Below the pieces are notes generated by a model. It worked only from the letters and a program-made list of their open reading frames with translations. It searched no databases and had not been told where the DNA came from. From NCBI GenBank assembly GCA_920105625.2, contig OV050030.1, positions 214,442,325 through 214,506,324 on the forward strand: a DNA stretch of 64,000 nt, read 5' to 3'. The translations under genes and the position numbers were made by a program. Of the stretch, positions 22,392-36,330 are shown piece after piece. The DNA comes from Clusia tigrina (taxonomy: Eukaryota > Arthropoda > Insecta > Diptera > Clusiidae). Numbering within the stretch: the first letter of the stretch is position 1; each line of letters starts with the position of its first letter.

Positions 22392-23033
22392 ATGCTATAT
22401 TTGAGTCCCAATTCAAACACTGATAAAAATTCAAATGGCCCTAACTTCTATACGGTGCGTCCTATACTTATCAAAGTTTGCAACAATCAAATGCTTGTAA
22501 CTTTTCACTGGAGCGTCATAAAATCTGGAAATTTTCAACATTCAAATGCTTGTAACTTCTTACTGGAGAGTCATAAAATCTGGAAATTTTGTGACAATAA
22601 AGTTCTCGAGCCTCTTGTAAATTTAAGCTGTCGCTCATAGCTATGCTACCGTTGAGTCCCAAATCAACCACAGCTAAAATTTCAAACGGCCCTAACTTCT
22701 ATACGGTGCGTCCTATACCTATCAAAGTTTGCAACAATCAAATACATCTAACTTTTTACTGGAGCGTCATAAAATCTTAAAATTTTGTGACAATAAAGTA
22801 CTCGAGCCTCTTATAAATTTAAGCTATCGCTCATAGCTATGTTACACTTGAGTCCCAAATCAAACACTGATAAAACTTCAAATGTCCCTAACTTCTTTAC
22901 GGTGCGTCCTACACCTATCAAAGTTTGCAACAATCAAATGCTTGTAACTTTTTACTTGAGCGCCATAAAACTTTAAATTTGGTGAAAATAAAGTACTCGA
23001 ACCTCTTATGAATTCAAGCTATCGCTCATAGCT

Positions 23034-23229
23034 ATGCTACACTTGAGTCCTAAATCAAACACTGATAAAACATCAAATGGCCCTAACTTCTATACGGTGC
23101 GTCCTATACCTATTAAAGTTTGCAACAATCAAATGCTTGTAACTTTTTACTGGAGCTTAATAAAATCTTGAAATTTTGTTACAATAAAGTACTCGAGCCT
23201 CTTGTCAATCTAAGCTATCTCTCATAGCT
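23034..23229 (+). repeat. Type N monomer, 196 bp (domain II)
   Basis: Diagnostic bases are GAGTCCTAAATC, ACATCAAATGG, CCTATTAAAGTTTGC, GGAGCTTAATAAAATC and TTGTTACAATAAAG, ending CTATCTCTCATAGC. It corresponds in position to the E and H monomers of domain I. Confidence 0.85.
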
Positions 23230-23425
23230 ATGATACCCTTGAGTCCCAAATCAAACACTGATAAAACTTCAAATGACCCTAACTTCTATACGGTGCGTCC
23301 CACACCTATAACAGTTTGCAACAATCAAATGCTTGCAAGTTTTTACTGGAGCCTCATAAAACCTTGAAAATTTGTGACAATAAAGTACTCGAGCCTCTTA
23401 TCAATTTAAGCTATCGCTCATAGCT
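23230..23425 (+). repeat. Type O monomer, 196 bp (domain II)
   Basis: It starts ATGATACCC and reads CTTCAAATGACCC, GTGCGTCCCACACCTATAAC and GCTTGCAAG. It is the domain II counterpart of F, but without the ten-base shortening of F. Confidence 0.85.
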
Positions 23426-23622
23426 ATGCTACCCTCGAGTCCCAAATCAAATACTGATAAAACTTTAAATGGCCCTAACTTCTATACGGTGCGTCCTACA
23501 CCTATTAAACTTTGCCACATTCAAATGCTTGTAACTTTTTTGCTGGAACATCATAAAATCTTGAAATTTTGTGACAATAAAGTACTCGAGCCTCTCGTCA
23601 ATTTAAGCTATCGCTCATAGCT
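23426..23622 (+). repeat. Type P monomer, about 196 bp (domain II)
   Basis: This is the counterpart of G: CCCTCGAGTCCC (often CCCTCGATTCCC), ACTTTAAATGG, TTAAACTTTGCCACATTC, GAACATCATAAAATC and a CTCTCGTCAATTTAAGC end. Later copies have CAATTAAAC and GTGCGTCC preceded by TATACA instead of TATACG. It normally precedes Q. Confidence 0.85.
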
Positions 23623-23873
23623 ATGCTACATTTGAGTCCCAATTCAAACACTGATAAAAATTCAAATGGCCCTAACTTATATACGGTGCGTCCTATACTT
23701 ATCAAAGTTTGCAACAATCAAATGCTTGTAACTTTTTACTGGAGCGTCATAAAATCTGGAAATTTTCAACATTCAAATGCTTGCAACTTCTTACTGGAGC
23801 TTAATAAAATCTTGAAATTTTGTGACAATAAAATTCTCGAGCCTCTTGTAAATTTAAGCTGTCGCTCATAGCT
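23623..23873 (+). repeat. Type Q monomer, 251 bp (domain II counterpart of A')
   Basis: It is a five-subunit monomer with ATTTGAGTCCCAATTC, TATATACGG and CCTATACTTATC. Copies with nearly the same sequence start at 26467, 29091, 30371, 31792, 35138, 38488, 40358 and 42424. The 82-codon open frame is intact in these copies. Confidence 0.88.
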
Positions 23874-26800
23874 ATGCTACCCTTGAGTCCCAAATAAACC
23901 ACTGCTAAAACTTCAAATGGCCCTAACTTCTATACGGTGCGTCCTATACCTATCAAAGTTTGCAACAATCAAATGCGTGTAACTTTTTACTGGAGCGTCA
24001 TAAAATCTTGAAATTTTGTAACAATAAAGTACTCGAGCCTCTTATCTATTTAAGCTATCATAGCTATGCTACATTTGAGTCCCAATTCAAACACTGATAA
24101 AAATTCAAATGGCCCTAACTTCTATACGGTGCGTCCTACTCCTATCAAAGTTTGCAAAAATCAAATTCTTGTAACTTTTTACTGGAACTTGATAAAATCT
24201 TGAAATTTTGTGACAATAAAGTACTCGGCCTCTTATCAATTTAAGCTATCGCTCATAGCTATGCTACCCTTGAGTCCCAAATCAAACACGGATAAAACAT
24301 CAAATGGCCCTAACTTCTATACGGTGCGTCCTATACCTATCAAAGTTTGCAACAATCAAATGCTTGTAACTTTTTACTTGAGCGCCATAAAACCTTGAAA
24401 TTTGGTGAAAATAAAGTACTCGAGCCTCTTATGAATTCAAGCTATCGCTCATAGCTATGCTACACTTGAGTCCTAAATCAAACACTGATAAAACATCAAA
24501 TGGCCCTAACTTCTATACGGTGCGTCCTATACCTATTAAAGTTTGCAACAATCAAATGCTTGTAACTTTTTACTGGAACTTAATAAAATCTTGAAATTTT
24601 GTTGCAATAAAGTACTCGAGCCTCTTGTCAATTTAAGCTATCTCTCATAGCTATGATAACCTTGAGTCCCAAATCAAACACTGATAAAACTTCAAATGAC
24701 CCTAACTTCTATACGGTGCGTCCCACACCTATAACAGTTTGCAACAATCAAATGCTTGCAAGTTTTTACTGGAGCGTCATAAACCTTGAAAATTTGTGAC
24801 AATAAAGTACTCGAGCCTCTTATCAATTTAAGCTATCGCTCATAGCTATGCTACCCTCGAGTCCCAAATCAAACACTGATGAAATTTTAAATGGCCCTAA
24901 CTTCTATACAGTGCGTCCTACACCTATTAAACTTTGCCACATTCAAATGCTTGTAACTTTTTACTGGAACATCATAAAATCTTGAAATTTTGTGACAATA
25001 AAGTACTCGAGCCTCTCGTCAATTTAAGCTATCGCTCATAGCTATGCTACATTTGAGTCCCAATTCAAACACTGATAAAACTTATAATGGCCTTAACTTC
25101 TATACGGTGCGTCCTATACTTATCAAAGTTTGCAACAATCAAATGCGTGTAACTTTTTACTGGAGCGTCATAAAATCTTGAAATTTTGTGACAATAAAGT
25201 ACTCGAGCCTCTTATCTATTTAAGCTATCATAGCTATGCTACCCTTGAGTCCCAAATCAAACACTGATAAAACATCAAATGGCCCTAACTTCTATACGGT
25301 GCGTCCTATACCTATCAAAGTTTGCAACAATCAAATGCTTGTAACTTTTTACTGGAGCGTCATAAAATCTGGAAATTTTCAACATTCAAATGCTTGAAAC
25401 TTCTTACTGGAGAGTCATAAAATCTGGAAATTTTGTGACAATAAAGTTCTCGAGCCTCTTGTAAATTTAAGCTGTCGCTCATAGCTATGCTACCGTTGAC
25501 TCCCAAATCAACCACTGCTAAAACTTCAAATGGCCCTAACTTCTATACGGTGCGTCCTATACCTACCAAAGTTTGCAACAATCAAATGCATGTAACTTTT
25601 TACTGGAGCGTCATAAAATCTTGAAAATTTGTGACAATAAAGTACTCGAGCCTCTTATAAATTTAAGCTATCGCTCATAGCTATGTTACACTTGAGTCCC
25701 AAATCAAACACTGATAAAACTTCAAATGGCCCTAACTTCTTTGCGGTGCGTCCTACACCTATCAAAGTTTGCAACAATCAAATGCTTGTAACTTTTTACT
25801 TGACCGCCATAAAACCTTGAAATTTGGTGAAAATAAAGTACTCGAGCCTCTTATGAATTCAAGCTATCGCTCATAGCTATGCTACACTTGAGTCCTAAAT
25901 CAAACACTGATAAAACATCAAATGGCCCTAACTTCTATACGGTGCGTCCTATACCTATTAAAGTTTGCAACAATCAAATGCTTCTAACTTTTTACTGGAG
26001 CTTATTAAAATCTTGAAATTTTGTTACAATTAAGTACTCGAGCCTCTTGTCAATTTAAGCTATCTCTCATAGCTATGATACCCTTGAGTCCCAAATCAAA
26101 CACTGATAAAACTTCAAATGACCCTAACTTCTATACGGTGCGTCCCACATCTATAACAGTTTGCAACAATCAAATGCTTGCAAGTTTTTACTGGAGCGTC
26201 ATAAAACCTTGAAAATTTGTGACAATAAAGTACTCGAGCCTCTTATCAATTTAAGCTATCGCTCATAGCTATGCTACCCTCGATTGCCAAATCAAACACT
26301 GATAAAACTTTAAATGGCCCTAACTTCTATACAGTGCGTCCTACACCAATTAAACTTTGCCACATTCAAATGCTTGTAACTTTTTACTGGAACATCATAA
26401 AATCTTGCAATTTTGTGACAATAAAGTACTCGAGCCTCTCGTCAATTTAAGCTATCGCTCATAGATATGCTACATTTGAGTCCCAATTCAAACACTGATA
26501 AAACTTCAAATGGCCCTAACGTATATACGGTGCGTCCTATACTTATCAAAGTTTGCAACAATCAAATGCTTGTAACTTTTTACTGGAGCGTCATAAAATC
26601 TGGAAATTTTCAACATTCAAATGCTTGTAACTTCTTACTGGAGCTTAATAAAATCTTGAAATTTTGTGACAATAAAGTTCTCGAACCTCTTGTAAATTTA
26701 AGCTGTCGCTCATAGCTATGCTACCCTTGAGTCCCAAATAAACCACTGCCCTACTTTCTATACGGTGCGTCCTATACCTATCAAAATTTGCAACAATCAA

Positions 26801-28910
26801 ATGCGTGTAAGTTTTTAATGGAGCGTCATAAAATCTTGAAATTTTGTGACAATAAAGTAATCGAGCCTCTTATTTATTTAAGCTATCATAGCTATGCTAC
26901 CCTTGAGTCCCAAATCAAACACTGATAACATTTCAAATGGCCCTAACTTCTATACGGTGAGTCCCACACCTATCAAATTTTGCAACAATCAAATGCTTGA
27001 AACTTTTTACTGGAGCCTCGTAAAACCTTGAAATTTTGTGACAATAAAGTACTCGAGCCTCTTATAAGTTTAAGCTATCGCTCATAGCTATGCTACACTT
27101 GAGTCCCAAATCAAACACTGATAAAACTTCAAATGGCCCTAACTTCTATACGGTGCATCCTACACCTATCAAAGTTTCCAACAATCAAATGCTTGTAACT
27201 TTTACTTGAGCGCCATAAAATCTTGAAATTTGGTGACAATAAAGTACTCGAGCCTCTTATAAATTTAAGATATCGCTCATAGCTATGCTACACTTGAGTC
27301 CCAAATCAAACACTGATAAAACTTCAAATGGCCCTAACTTCTATACGGTGCATCCTACACCTATCAAAGTTTGCAACAATCAAATGCTTGTGACTTTTAC
27401 TTGAGCGCCATAAAACCTTGAAATTTGGTGACAATAAAGTACTCGAGCCTCTTATCAATTTAAGCTATCGCTCATAGCTATGCTACCCTTGAGTCCCAAA
27501 TCAAACACTGATAAAACATCAAATGGCCCTAACTTCTATACGGTGCGTCCTATACCTATCAAAGTTTGCAACAATCAAATGCTTGTAACTTTTTACTGGA
27601 GCGTCATAAAATCTGGAAATTTTCAACATTCAAATGCTTGAAACTTCTTACTGGAGAGTCAGAAAATCTGGAAATTTTGTGACAATAAAGTTCTCGAGCC
27701 TCTTGTAAATTTAAGCTGTCGCTCATAGCTATGCTACCGTTGAGTCCCAAATCAACCACTGCTAAAACTTCAAATGGCCCTAACTTCTATACGGTGCGTC
27801 CTATACCTATCAAAGTTTGCAACAATCAAATGCATGTAACTTTTTACTGGAGCGTCATAAAATCTTGAAATTTTGTGACAATAAAGTACTCGAGCCTCTT
27901 ATCTATTTAAGCTATCATAGCTATGCTACCCTTGAGTCCCAAATCAAACACTCATAACATTTCAAATGGCCCTAACTTCTATACGGTGAGTCCCACACCT
28001 ATCAAATTTTGCAACAATCAAATGCTTGAAACTTTTTACTGGAGCCTCGTAAAACCTTGAAATTTTGCGACAATAAAGTACTCGAGCCTCTTATAAATTT
28101 AAGCTATCTCTCAAAGCTATGATACACTTGAGTCCCAAATCAAACACTGATAAAACTTCAAATGACCCTAACTTCTATACGGTGCGTCCTACACCTATAA
28201 AAGTTTGCAACAATCAAATGCTTGCAAGTTTTTACTGGAGCGTCAGAAAACCTTGAAAATTTGTGACAATAAATTACTCGAGCCTGTTATCAATTTAAGC
28301 TATCGCTCATAGCTATGCTACCCTCGAGTCCCAAATCAAACACTGATAAAACTTTCAATGGCCCTTACGGTGCGTCCTACACCTATCAAAGTTTGCAACA
28401 ATCAAATGCTTGTCACTTTTTACTGGAGCGTCATAAAACTTTGAAATTTGGTGACAATAAAGTACTCGAGCCTCTTATCAATTCAAGCTATCGCTCATAG
28501 CTATGCTACAATTGAGTCCCAAATCAAACACTGATAAAACTTCAAATGGCCCTAACTTCTATACGGTGCGTCCTATACCTATTAAAGTTTGCAACAATCA
28601 AATGCTTCTAACTTTTTACTGGAGCTTAATAAAATCTTGAAATTTTGTTACAATAAAGTACTCGAGCCTCTTGTCAATTTAAGCTATCTCTCATAGCTAT
28701 GATACCCTTGAGTCCCAAATCAAACACTGATAAAACTTCAAATGACCCTAACTTCTATACGGTGCGTCCCACACCTATAACAGTTTGCAACAATCAAATG
28801 CTTGCAAGTTTTTACTGGAGCGTCATAAAACCTTGAAAATTTGTGACAATAAAGTACTCGAGCCTCTTATCAATTTAAGCTATCGCTCATAGCTATGCTA
28901 CCCTCGATTC

Positions 28911-31125
28911 CCAAATCAAACACTGATAAAACTTTAAATGGCCCTAACTTCTATACAGTGCGTCCTACACCAATTAAACTTTGCCACATTCAAATGCTTG
29001 TAACTTTTTACTGAAACATCATAAAATCTTGCAATTTTATGACAATAAAGTACTCGAGCCTCTCGTCAATTTAAGCTATCGCTCATAGCTATGCTACATT
29101 TGAGTCCCAATTCAAACACTGATAAAACTTCAAATGGCCCTAACTTATATACGGTGCGTCCTATACTTATCAAAGTTTGCAACAATCAAATGCTTGTAAC
29201 TTTTTACTGGAGCGTCATAAAATCTGGAAATTTTCAACATTCAAATGCTTGTAACTTCTTACTGGAGCTTAATAAAATCTTGAAATTTTGTGACAATAAA
29301 GTTCTCGAGCCTCTTGTAAATTTAAGCTGTCGCTCATAGCTATGCTACCCTTGAGTCCCAAATAAACCACTGCTAAAACTTCAATGGCCCTACCTTCTAT
29401 ACGGTGCGTCCTATACCTATCAAAGTTTGCAACAATCAAATGCGTGTAACTTTTTACTGGAGCGTCATAAAATCTTGAAATTTTGTGACAATAAAGTTAT
29501 CGAGCCTCTTATCTATTTAAGCTATCATAGGTATGCTACCCTTGAGTCCCAAATCAAACACTGATAACATTTCAAATGGCCCTAACTTCTATACGGTGCA
29601 TCCTACACCTATCAAAGTTTGCAACAATCAAATGCTTGTGACTTTTACTTGAGCGCCATAAAACCTTGAAATTTGGTGACACTAAAGTACTCGAGCCTCT
29701 TATCAATTTAAGCTATCGCTCATAGCTATGCTACCCTTGAGTCCCAAATCAAACATTGATAAAACATCAAAAGGCCCTAACTTCTATACGGTGCGACCTA
29801 TACTTATCAAAGTTTGCAACAATCAAATGCTTGTAACTTTTTACTGGAGCGTCATAAAATCTGGAAATTTTCAACATTCAAATGCTTGAAACTTCTTACT
29901 GGAGAGTCATAAACTCTGGAAATTTTGTGACAATAATGTTCTCGAGCCTCTTGTAAATTTAAGCTGTCGCTCATAGCTATGCTACCGTTGAGTCCCAAAT
30001 CAACCACTGCTAAAACTTCAAATGGCCCTAACTTCTATACGGTGCGTCCTATACCTATCAAAGTTTGCAACAATCAAATGCATGTAACTTTTTACTGGAG
30101 CGTCATAAAATCTTGAAATTTTGTGACAATAAAGTACTCGAGCCTCTTATAAATTTAAGCTATCGCTCATAGCTATGTTACACTTGAGTCCCAAATCAAA
30201 CACTGATAAAACTTTAAATGGCCCTAACTTCTATACAGTGCGTCCTACACCAATTAAACTTTGCCACATTCAAATGCTTGTAACTTTTTACTGAAACATC
30301 ATAAAATCTTGCAATTTTGTGACAATAAAGTACTCGAGCCTCTCGTCAATTTAAGCTATCGCTCATAGCTATGCTACATTTGAGTCCCAATTCAAACACT
30401 GATAAAACTTCAAATGGCCCTAACTTATATACGGTGCGTCCTATACTTATCAAAGTTTGCAACAATCAAATGCTTGTAACTTTTTACTGGAGCGTCATAA
30501 AATCTGGAAATTTTCAACATTCAAATGCTTGTAACTTCTTACTGGAGCTTAATAAAATCTTGAAATTTTGTGACAATAAAGTTCTCGAGCCTCTTGTAAA
30601 TTTAAGCTGTCGCTCATAGCTATGCTACCCTTGAGTCCCAAATAAACCACTGCTAAAACTTCAATGGCCCTACCTTCTATACGGTGCGTCCTATACCTAT
30701 CAAAGTTTGCAACAATCAAATGCGTGTAACTTTTTACTGGAGCGTCATAAAATCTTGAAATTTTGTGACAACAAAGTAATCGAGCCTCTTATCTATTTAA
30801 GCTATCATAGCTATGCTACCCTTGAGTCCCAAATCAAACACTGATAGCATTTCAAATGGCCCTAGCTTCTATACGGTGCATCCTACACCTATCAAAGTTT
30901 GCAACAATCAAATGCTTGTGACTTTTACTTGAGCGCCATAAAACCTTGAAATTTGGTGACAATAAAGTACTCGAGCCTCTTATCAATTTAAGCTATCGCT
31001 CATAGCTATGCTACCCTTGAGTCCCAAATAAAACATTGATAAAACATCAAAAGGCCCTAACTTCTATACGGTGCGTCCTATACCTATCAAAGTTTGCAAC
31101 AATCAAATGCTTGTAACTTTTTACT
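28911..31125 (+). repeat. Partial tandem duplication with 1280-bp offset
   Basis: P-Q-R and following monomers from about 28911 recur from about 30191 at an offset of 1280: the Q monomers are at 29091 and 30371, and the string ACATCAAAAGGCCC follows in both. The left edge of the second copy lies in a chimeric M/P monomer that starts with GTTACACTTGAG. Homology at this offset is lost near 31125. Confidence 0.75.
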
Positions 31126-32980
31126 TGAGCGCCATAAAACCTTGAAATTTGGTGAAAATAAAGTACTCGAGCCTCTTATGAATTCAAGCTATCGCTCATA
31201 GCTATGCTACACTAGAGTCCTAAATCAAACACTGATAAAACATCAAATGGCCCTAACTTCTATACGGTGCGTCCTATACCTTTTAAAGTTTGCAACAATC
31301 AAATGCTTCTAACTTTTTACTGGAGCTTAATAAAATCTTGAAATTTTGTTACAATAAAGTACTCGAGCCTCTTGTCAATTTAAGCTATCTCTCATAGCTA
31401 TGATACCCTTGAGTCCCAAATCAAACACTGATAAAACTTCAAATAACCCTAACTTCTATACGGTGCGTCCCACACCTATAACAGTTTGCAACAATCAAAT
31501 GCTTGCAAGTTTTTACTGGAGCGTCATAAAACCTTGAAAATTTGTGACAATAAAGTACTCGAGCCTCTTATCAATTTAAGCTATCGCTCATAGCTATGCT
31601 ACTCTCGATTCCCAAATCAAACACTGATAAAACTTTAAATGGCCCTAACTTCTATACAGTGCGTCCTACACCAATTAAACTTTGCCACATTCAAATGCTT
31701 GTAACTTTTTACTGGAACATCATAAAATCTTGCAATTTTGTGACAATAAAGTACTCGAGCCTCTCGTAAATTTAAGCTATCGCTCATAACTATGCTACAT
31801 TTGAGTCCCAATTCAAACACTGATAAAACTTCAAATGGCCCTAACTTATATACGGTGCGTCCTATACTTATCAAAGTTTGCAACAATCAAATGCTTGTAA
31901 CTTTCTACTGGAGCGTCATAAAATCTGGAAATTTTCAACATTCAAATGCTTGTAACTTCTTACTGGAGCTTAATAAAATCTTGAAATTTTGTGACAATAA
32001 AGTTCTCGAGCCTCTTGTAAATTTAAGCTGTCGCTCATAGCTATGCTACCCTTGAGTCCCAAATAAACCACTGCTAAACCTTCAAATGGCCCTACCTTCT
32101 ATACGGTGCGTCCTATACCTATCAAAGTTTGCAACAATCAAATGCGTGTAACTTTTTACTGGAGCGTCATAAAATCTTGAAATTTTGTGACAATAAAGTA
32201 ATCGAGCCTCTTATCTATTTAAGCTATCATAGCTATGCTACCCTTGAGTCCCAAATCAAACACTGATAACATTTCAAATGGCCCTAACTTCTATACGGTG
32301 AGTCCCACACCTATCAAATTTTGCAACAATCAAATGCTTGAAACTTTTTACTGGAGCCTCGTAAAACCTTGAAATTTTGTGACAATAAAGTACTCGAGCC
32401 TCTTATAAGTTTAAGCTATCGCTCATAGCTATGCTACACTTGAGTCCCAAATCAAACACTGATAAAACATAAAATGGCCCTAACTTCTATACGGTGCGTC
32501 CTATACCTATCAAAGTTTGCAACAATCAAATGCTTGTAACTTTTTACTGGAGCGTCATAAAATCTGGAAATTTTCAACATTCAAATGATTGTAACTTCTT
32601 ACTGGAGCTTAATAAAATCTTGAAATTTTGTGACAATAAAGTTCTCGAGCCTCTTGTAAATTTAAGCTGTCGCTCATAGCTATGCTACCCTTGAGTCCCA
32701 AATAAACCACTGCTAAAACTTCAAATGGCCCTACCTTCTATACGGTGCGTCCTATACCTATCAAAGTTTGCAACAATCAAATGCGTGTAACTTTTTACTG
32801 GAGCGTCATAAAATCTTGAAATTTTGTGACAATAAAGTAATCGAGCCTCTTATCTATTTAAGCTATCATAGCTATGCTACCCTTGAGTCCCAAATCAAAC
32901 ACTGATAACATTTCAAATGGCCCTAACTTCTATACGGTGAGTCCCACACCTATCAAATTTTGCAACAATCAAATGCTTGA
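31126..32980 (+). repeat. Domain II monomers D, N, O, P, Q, R, C-like, A, R, C-like
   Basis: This stretch links the 1280-bp duplication to the 3350-bp one. It includes Q at 31792 and an A monomer with AAACATAAAATGG (near 32465), which removes the usual ATG context so only a shorter open frame remains. The CAAATGATTG variant near 32583 also marks the A monomers of the copies at 35581, 38931, 40997 and 43063. Confidence 0.75.
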
Positions 32981-35900
32981 AACTTTTTACTTGAGCGCCA
33001 TAAAACCTTGAAATTTGGTGACAATAAAGTACTCGAGCCTCTTATAAATTTAAGCTATCGCTCATAGCTATGCTACACTTGAGTCCCAAATCAAACACTG
33101 ATAAAACTTCAAATGGCCCTAACTTCTATACGGTGCGTCCTACACCTATCAAAGTTTGCAACAATCAAATGCTTGTGACTTTTACTTGAGCGCCATAAAA
33201 CCTTGAAATTTGGTGACAATAAAGTACTCGAGCCTCTTATCAATTTAAGCTATCGCTCATAGCTATGCTACCCTTGAGTCCCAAATCAAACACTGATAAA
33301 ACATCAAATGGCCCTAACTTCTATACGGTGCGTCCTATACCTATCAAAGTTTGCAACAATCAAATGCTTGTAACTTTTTACTGGAGCGCCATAAAATCTG
33401 GAAATTTTCAACATTCAAATGCTTGAAACTTCTTACTGGAGAGTCAGAAAATCTGGAAATTTTGTGACAATAAAGTTCTCGAGCCTCTTGTAAATTTAAG
33501 CTGTCGCTCATAGCTATGCTACCGTTGAGTCCCAAATCAACCACTGCTAAAACTTCAAATGGCCCTAACTTCTATACGGTGCGTCCTGTACCTATCAAAG
33601 TTTGCAACAATCAAATGCATGTAACTTTTTACTGGAGCGTCATAAAATCTTGAAATTTTGTGACAATAAAGTACTCGAGCCTCTTATAAATTTAAGCTAT
33701 CGCTCATAGCTATGTTACACTTGAGTCCCAAATCAAACACTGATAAAACTTCAAATGGCCCTAACTTCTTTACGGTGCGTCCTACACCGATCAAAGTTTG
33801 CAACAATCAAATGCTTGTGACTTTTACTTGAGCGCCATAAAACCTTGAAATTTGGGGACAATAAAGTACTCGAGCCTCTTATCAATTTAAGCTATCGCTC
33901 ATAGCTATGCTACCCTTGAGTCCCAAATCAAACATTGATAAAACATCAAAAGGCCCTAACTTCTATACGGTGCGTCCTATACCTATCAAAGTTTGCAACA
34001 ATCAAATGCTTGTAACTTTTTACTGGAGCGTCATAAAATCTGGAAATTTTCAACATTCAAATGCTTGAAACTTCTTACTGGAGAGTCATAAAATCTGGAA
34101 ATTTTGTGACAATAATGTTCTCGAGCCTCTTGCAAATTTAAGCTGTCGCTCATAGCTATGCTACCGTTGAGTCCCAAATCAACCACTGCTAAAACTTCAA
34201 ATGGCCCTAACTTCTATACGGTGTGTCCTATACCTATCAAAGTTTGCAACAATCAAATGCATGTAACTTTTTACTGGACCGTCATAAAATCTTGAAATTT
34301 TGTGACAATAAAGTACTCGAGCCTCTTATAAATTTAAGCTATCGCTCATAGCTATGTTACACTTGAGTCCCAAATCAAACACTGATAAAACTTCAAATGG
34401 CCCTAACTTCTTTGCGGTGCGTCCTACACCTATCAAAGTTTGCAACAATCAAATGCTTGTAACTTTTTACTTGAGCGCCATAAAACCTTGGAATTTGGTG
34501 AAAATAAAGTACTCGAGCCTCTTATGAATTCAAGCTATCGCTCATAGCTATGCTACACTAGAGTCCTAAATCAAACACTGATAAAACATCAAATGGTCCT
34601 AACTTCTATACGGTGCGTCCTATACCTATTAAAGTTTGCAACAATCAAATGCTTCTAACTTTTTACTGGAGCTTAATAAAATCTTGAAATTTTGTTACAA
34701 TAAAGTACTCGAGCCTCTTGTCAATTTAAGCTATCTCTCATAGCTATGATACCCTTGAGTCCCAAATCAAACACTGATAAAACTTCAAATAACCCTAACT
34801 TCTATACGGTGCGTCCCACACCTATAACAGTTTGCAACAATCAAATGCTTGCAAGTTTTTACTGGAGCGTCATAAAACCTTGAAAATTTGTGACAATAAA
34901 GTACTCGATCCTCTTATCAATTTAAGCTATCGCTCATAGCTATGCTACCCTCGATTCCCAACTCAAACACTGATAAAACTTTAAATGGCCCTAACTTCTA
35001 TACAGTGCGTCCTACACCAATTAAACTTTGCCACATTCAAATGCTTGTAACTTTTTACTGGAACATCATAAAATCTTGCAATTTTGTGACAATAAAGTAC
35101 TCGAGCCTCTCGTCAATTTAAGCTATCGCTCATAGCTATGCTACATTTGAGTCCCAATTCAAACACTGATAAAACTTCAAATGGCCCTAACTTATATACG
35201 GTGCGTCCTATACTTATCAAAGTTTGCAACAATCAAATGCTTGTAACTTTTTACTGGAGCGTCATAAAATCTGGAAATTTTCAACATTCAAATGCTTGTA
35301 ACTTCTTACTGGAGCTTAATAAAATCTTGAAATTTTGTGACAATAAAGTTCTCGAGCCTCTTGTAAATTTAAGCTGTCGCTCATAGCTATGCTACCCTTG
35401 AGTCCCAAATAAACCACTGCTAAAACTTCAAATGGCCCTACCTTCTATACGGTGCGTCCTATACCTAGCAAAGTTTGCAACAATCAAATGCGTGTGACTT
35501 TTTACTGGAGCGTCATAAAATCTTGAAATTTTGTGACAATAAAGTAATCGAGCCTCTTATCTATTTAAGCTATCATAGCTATGCTACCCTTGAGTCCCAA
35601 ATCAAACACTGATAACATTTCAAATGGCCCTAACTTCTATTCGGTGAGTCCGACACCTATCAAATTTTGCAACAATCAAATGCTTGTAACTTTTTACTGG
35701 AGCGTCATAAAATCTGGAAATGTTCAACATTCAAATGATTGTAACTTCTTACTGGAGCTTAATAAAATCTTGAAATTTTGTGACAATAAAGTTCTCGAGC
35801 CTCTTCTAAATTTAAGCTGTCGCTCATAGCTATGCTACCCTTGAGTCCCAAATAAACCACTGCTAAAACTTCAAATGGCCCTACCTTCTATACGGTGCGT

Positions 35901-36330
35901 CCTATACCTATCAAAGTTTGCAACAATCAAATGCTTGTAACTTTTTACTTGAGCGCCATAAAACCTTGAAATTTGGTGAACATAAAGTACTCGAGCCTCT
36001 TATGAATTCAAGCTATCGCTCATAGCTATGCTACACTTGAGTCCTAAATCAAACACTGATAAAACATCAAATGGCCCTGACTTCTATACGGTGCGTCCTA
36101 TACCTATTAAAGTTTGCAACAATCAAATGCTTGTAACTTTTTACTGGAGCTTAATAAAATCTTGAAATTTTGTTACAATAAAGTACTCGAGCATCTTATC
36201 TATTTAAGCTATCGCTCATAGCTATGCTACATTTGAGTCCCAATTCAAACACTGATAAAACTTCAAATGGCCCTAACTTCTATACGGTGCGTCCTATACT
36301 TATCAAAGTTTGCAACAATCAAATGCGTGT
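32981..36330 (+). repeat. 3350-bp tandem duplication, left copy
   Basis: Base-by-base reading at an offset of 3350 gives about five substitutions and no length change against 36331-39680. Differences noted: C/T at 33131, T/A near 33489, T/C near 34224, G/A near 34467 and T/A at 35641. The left edge is inside a chimeric monomer at AACTTTTTACTTGAG, where upstream homology stops. Confidence 0.9.

Larger units (their letters stand above)
22392..28910 (+). repeat. Domain II opening block, imperfect A-B2-M-N-O-P-Q-R order
   Basis: The first round reads A-like 22392, B2 22643 (CCGTTGAGTCCC), M 22839 (GTTACACTTGAG, CTTCTTTACGG), N 23034, O 23230, P 23426, Q 23623, R 23874. A second round from 25236 reads A-B2-M-N-O-P-Q-R with Q at 26467. 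Between them are shortened or chimeric rounds, for example the Q/R chimera 25044-25235. The R monomer starting at 26718 lacks about 17 bp (ACCACTGCCCTAC). Confidence 0.8.

Noticed and set aside
31635..31886. Minus-strand frames at 31635, 33344, 36694 and 51450
   Set aside because: They are reverse-strand readings of the same monomers, present only where stops happen to be absent. The pair 33344/36694 simply reflects the 3350-bp duplication.
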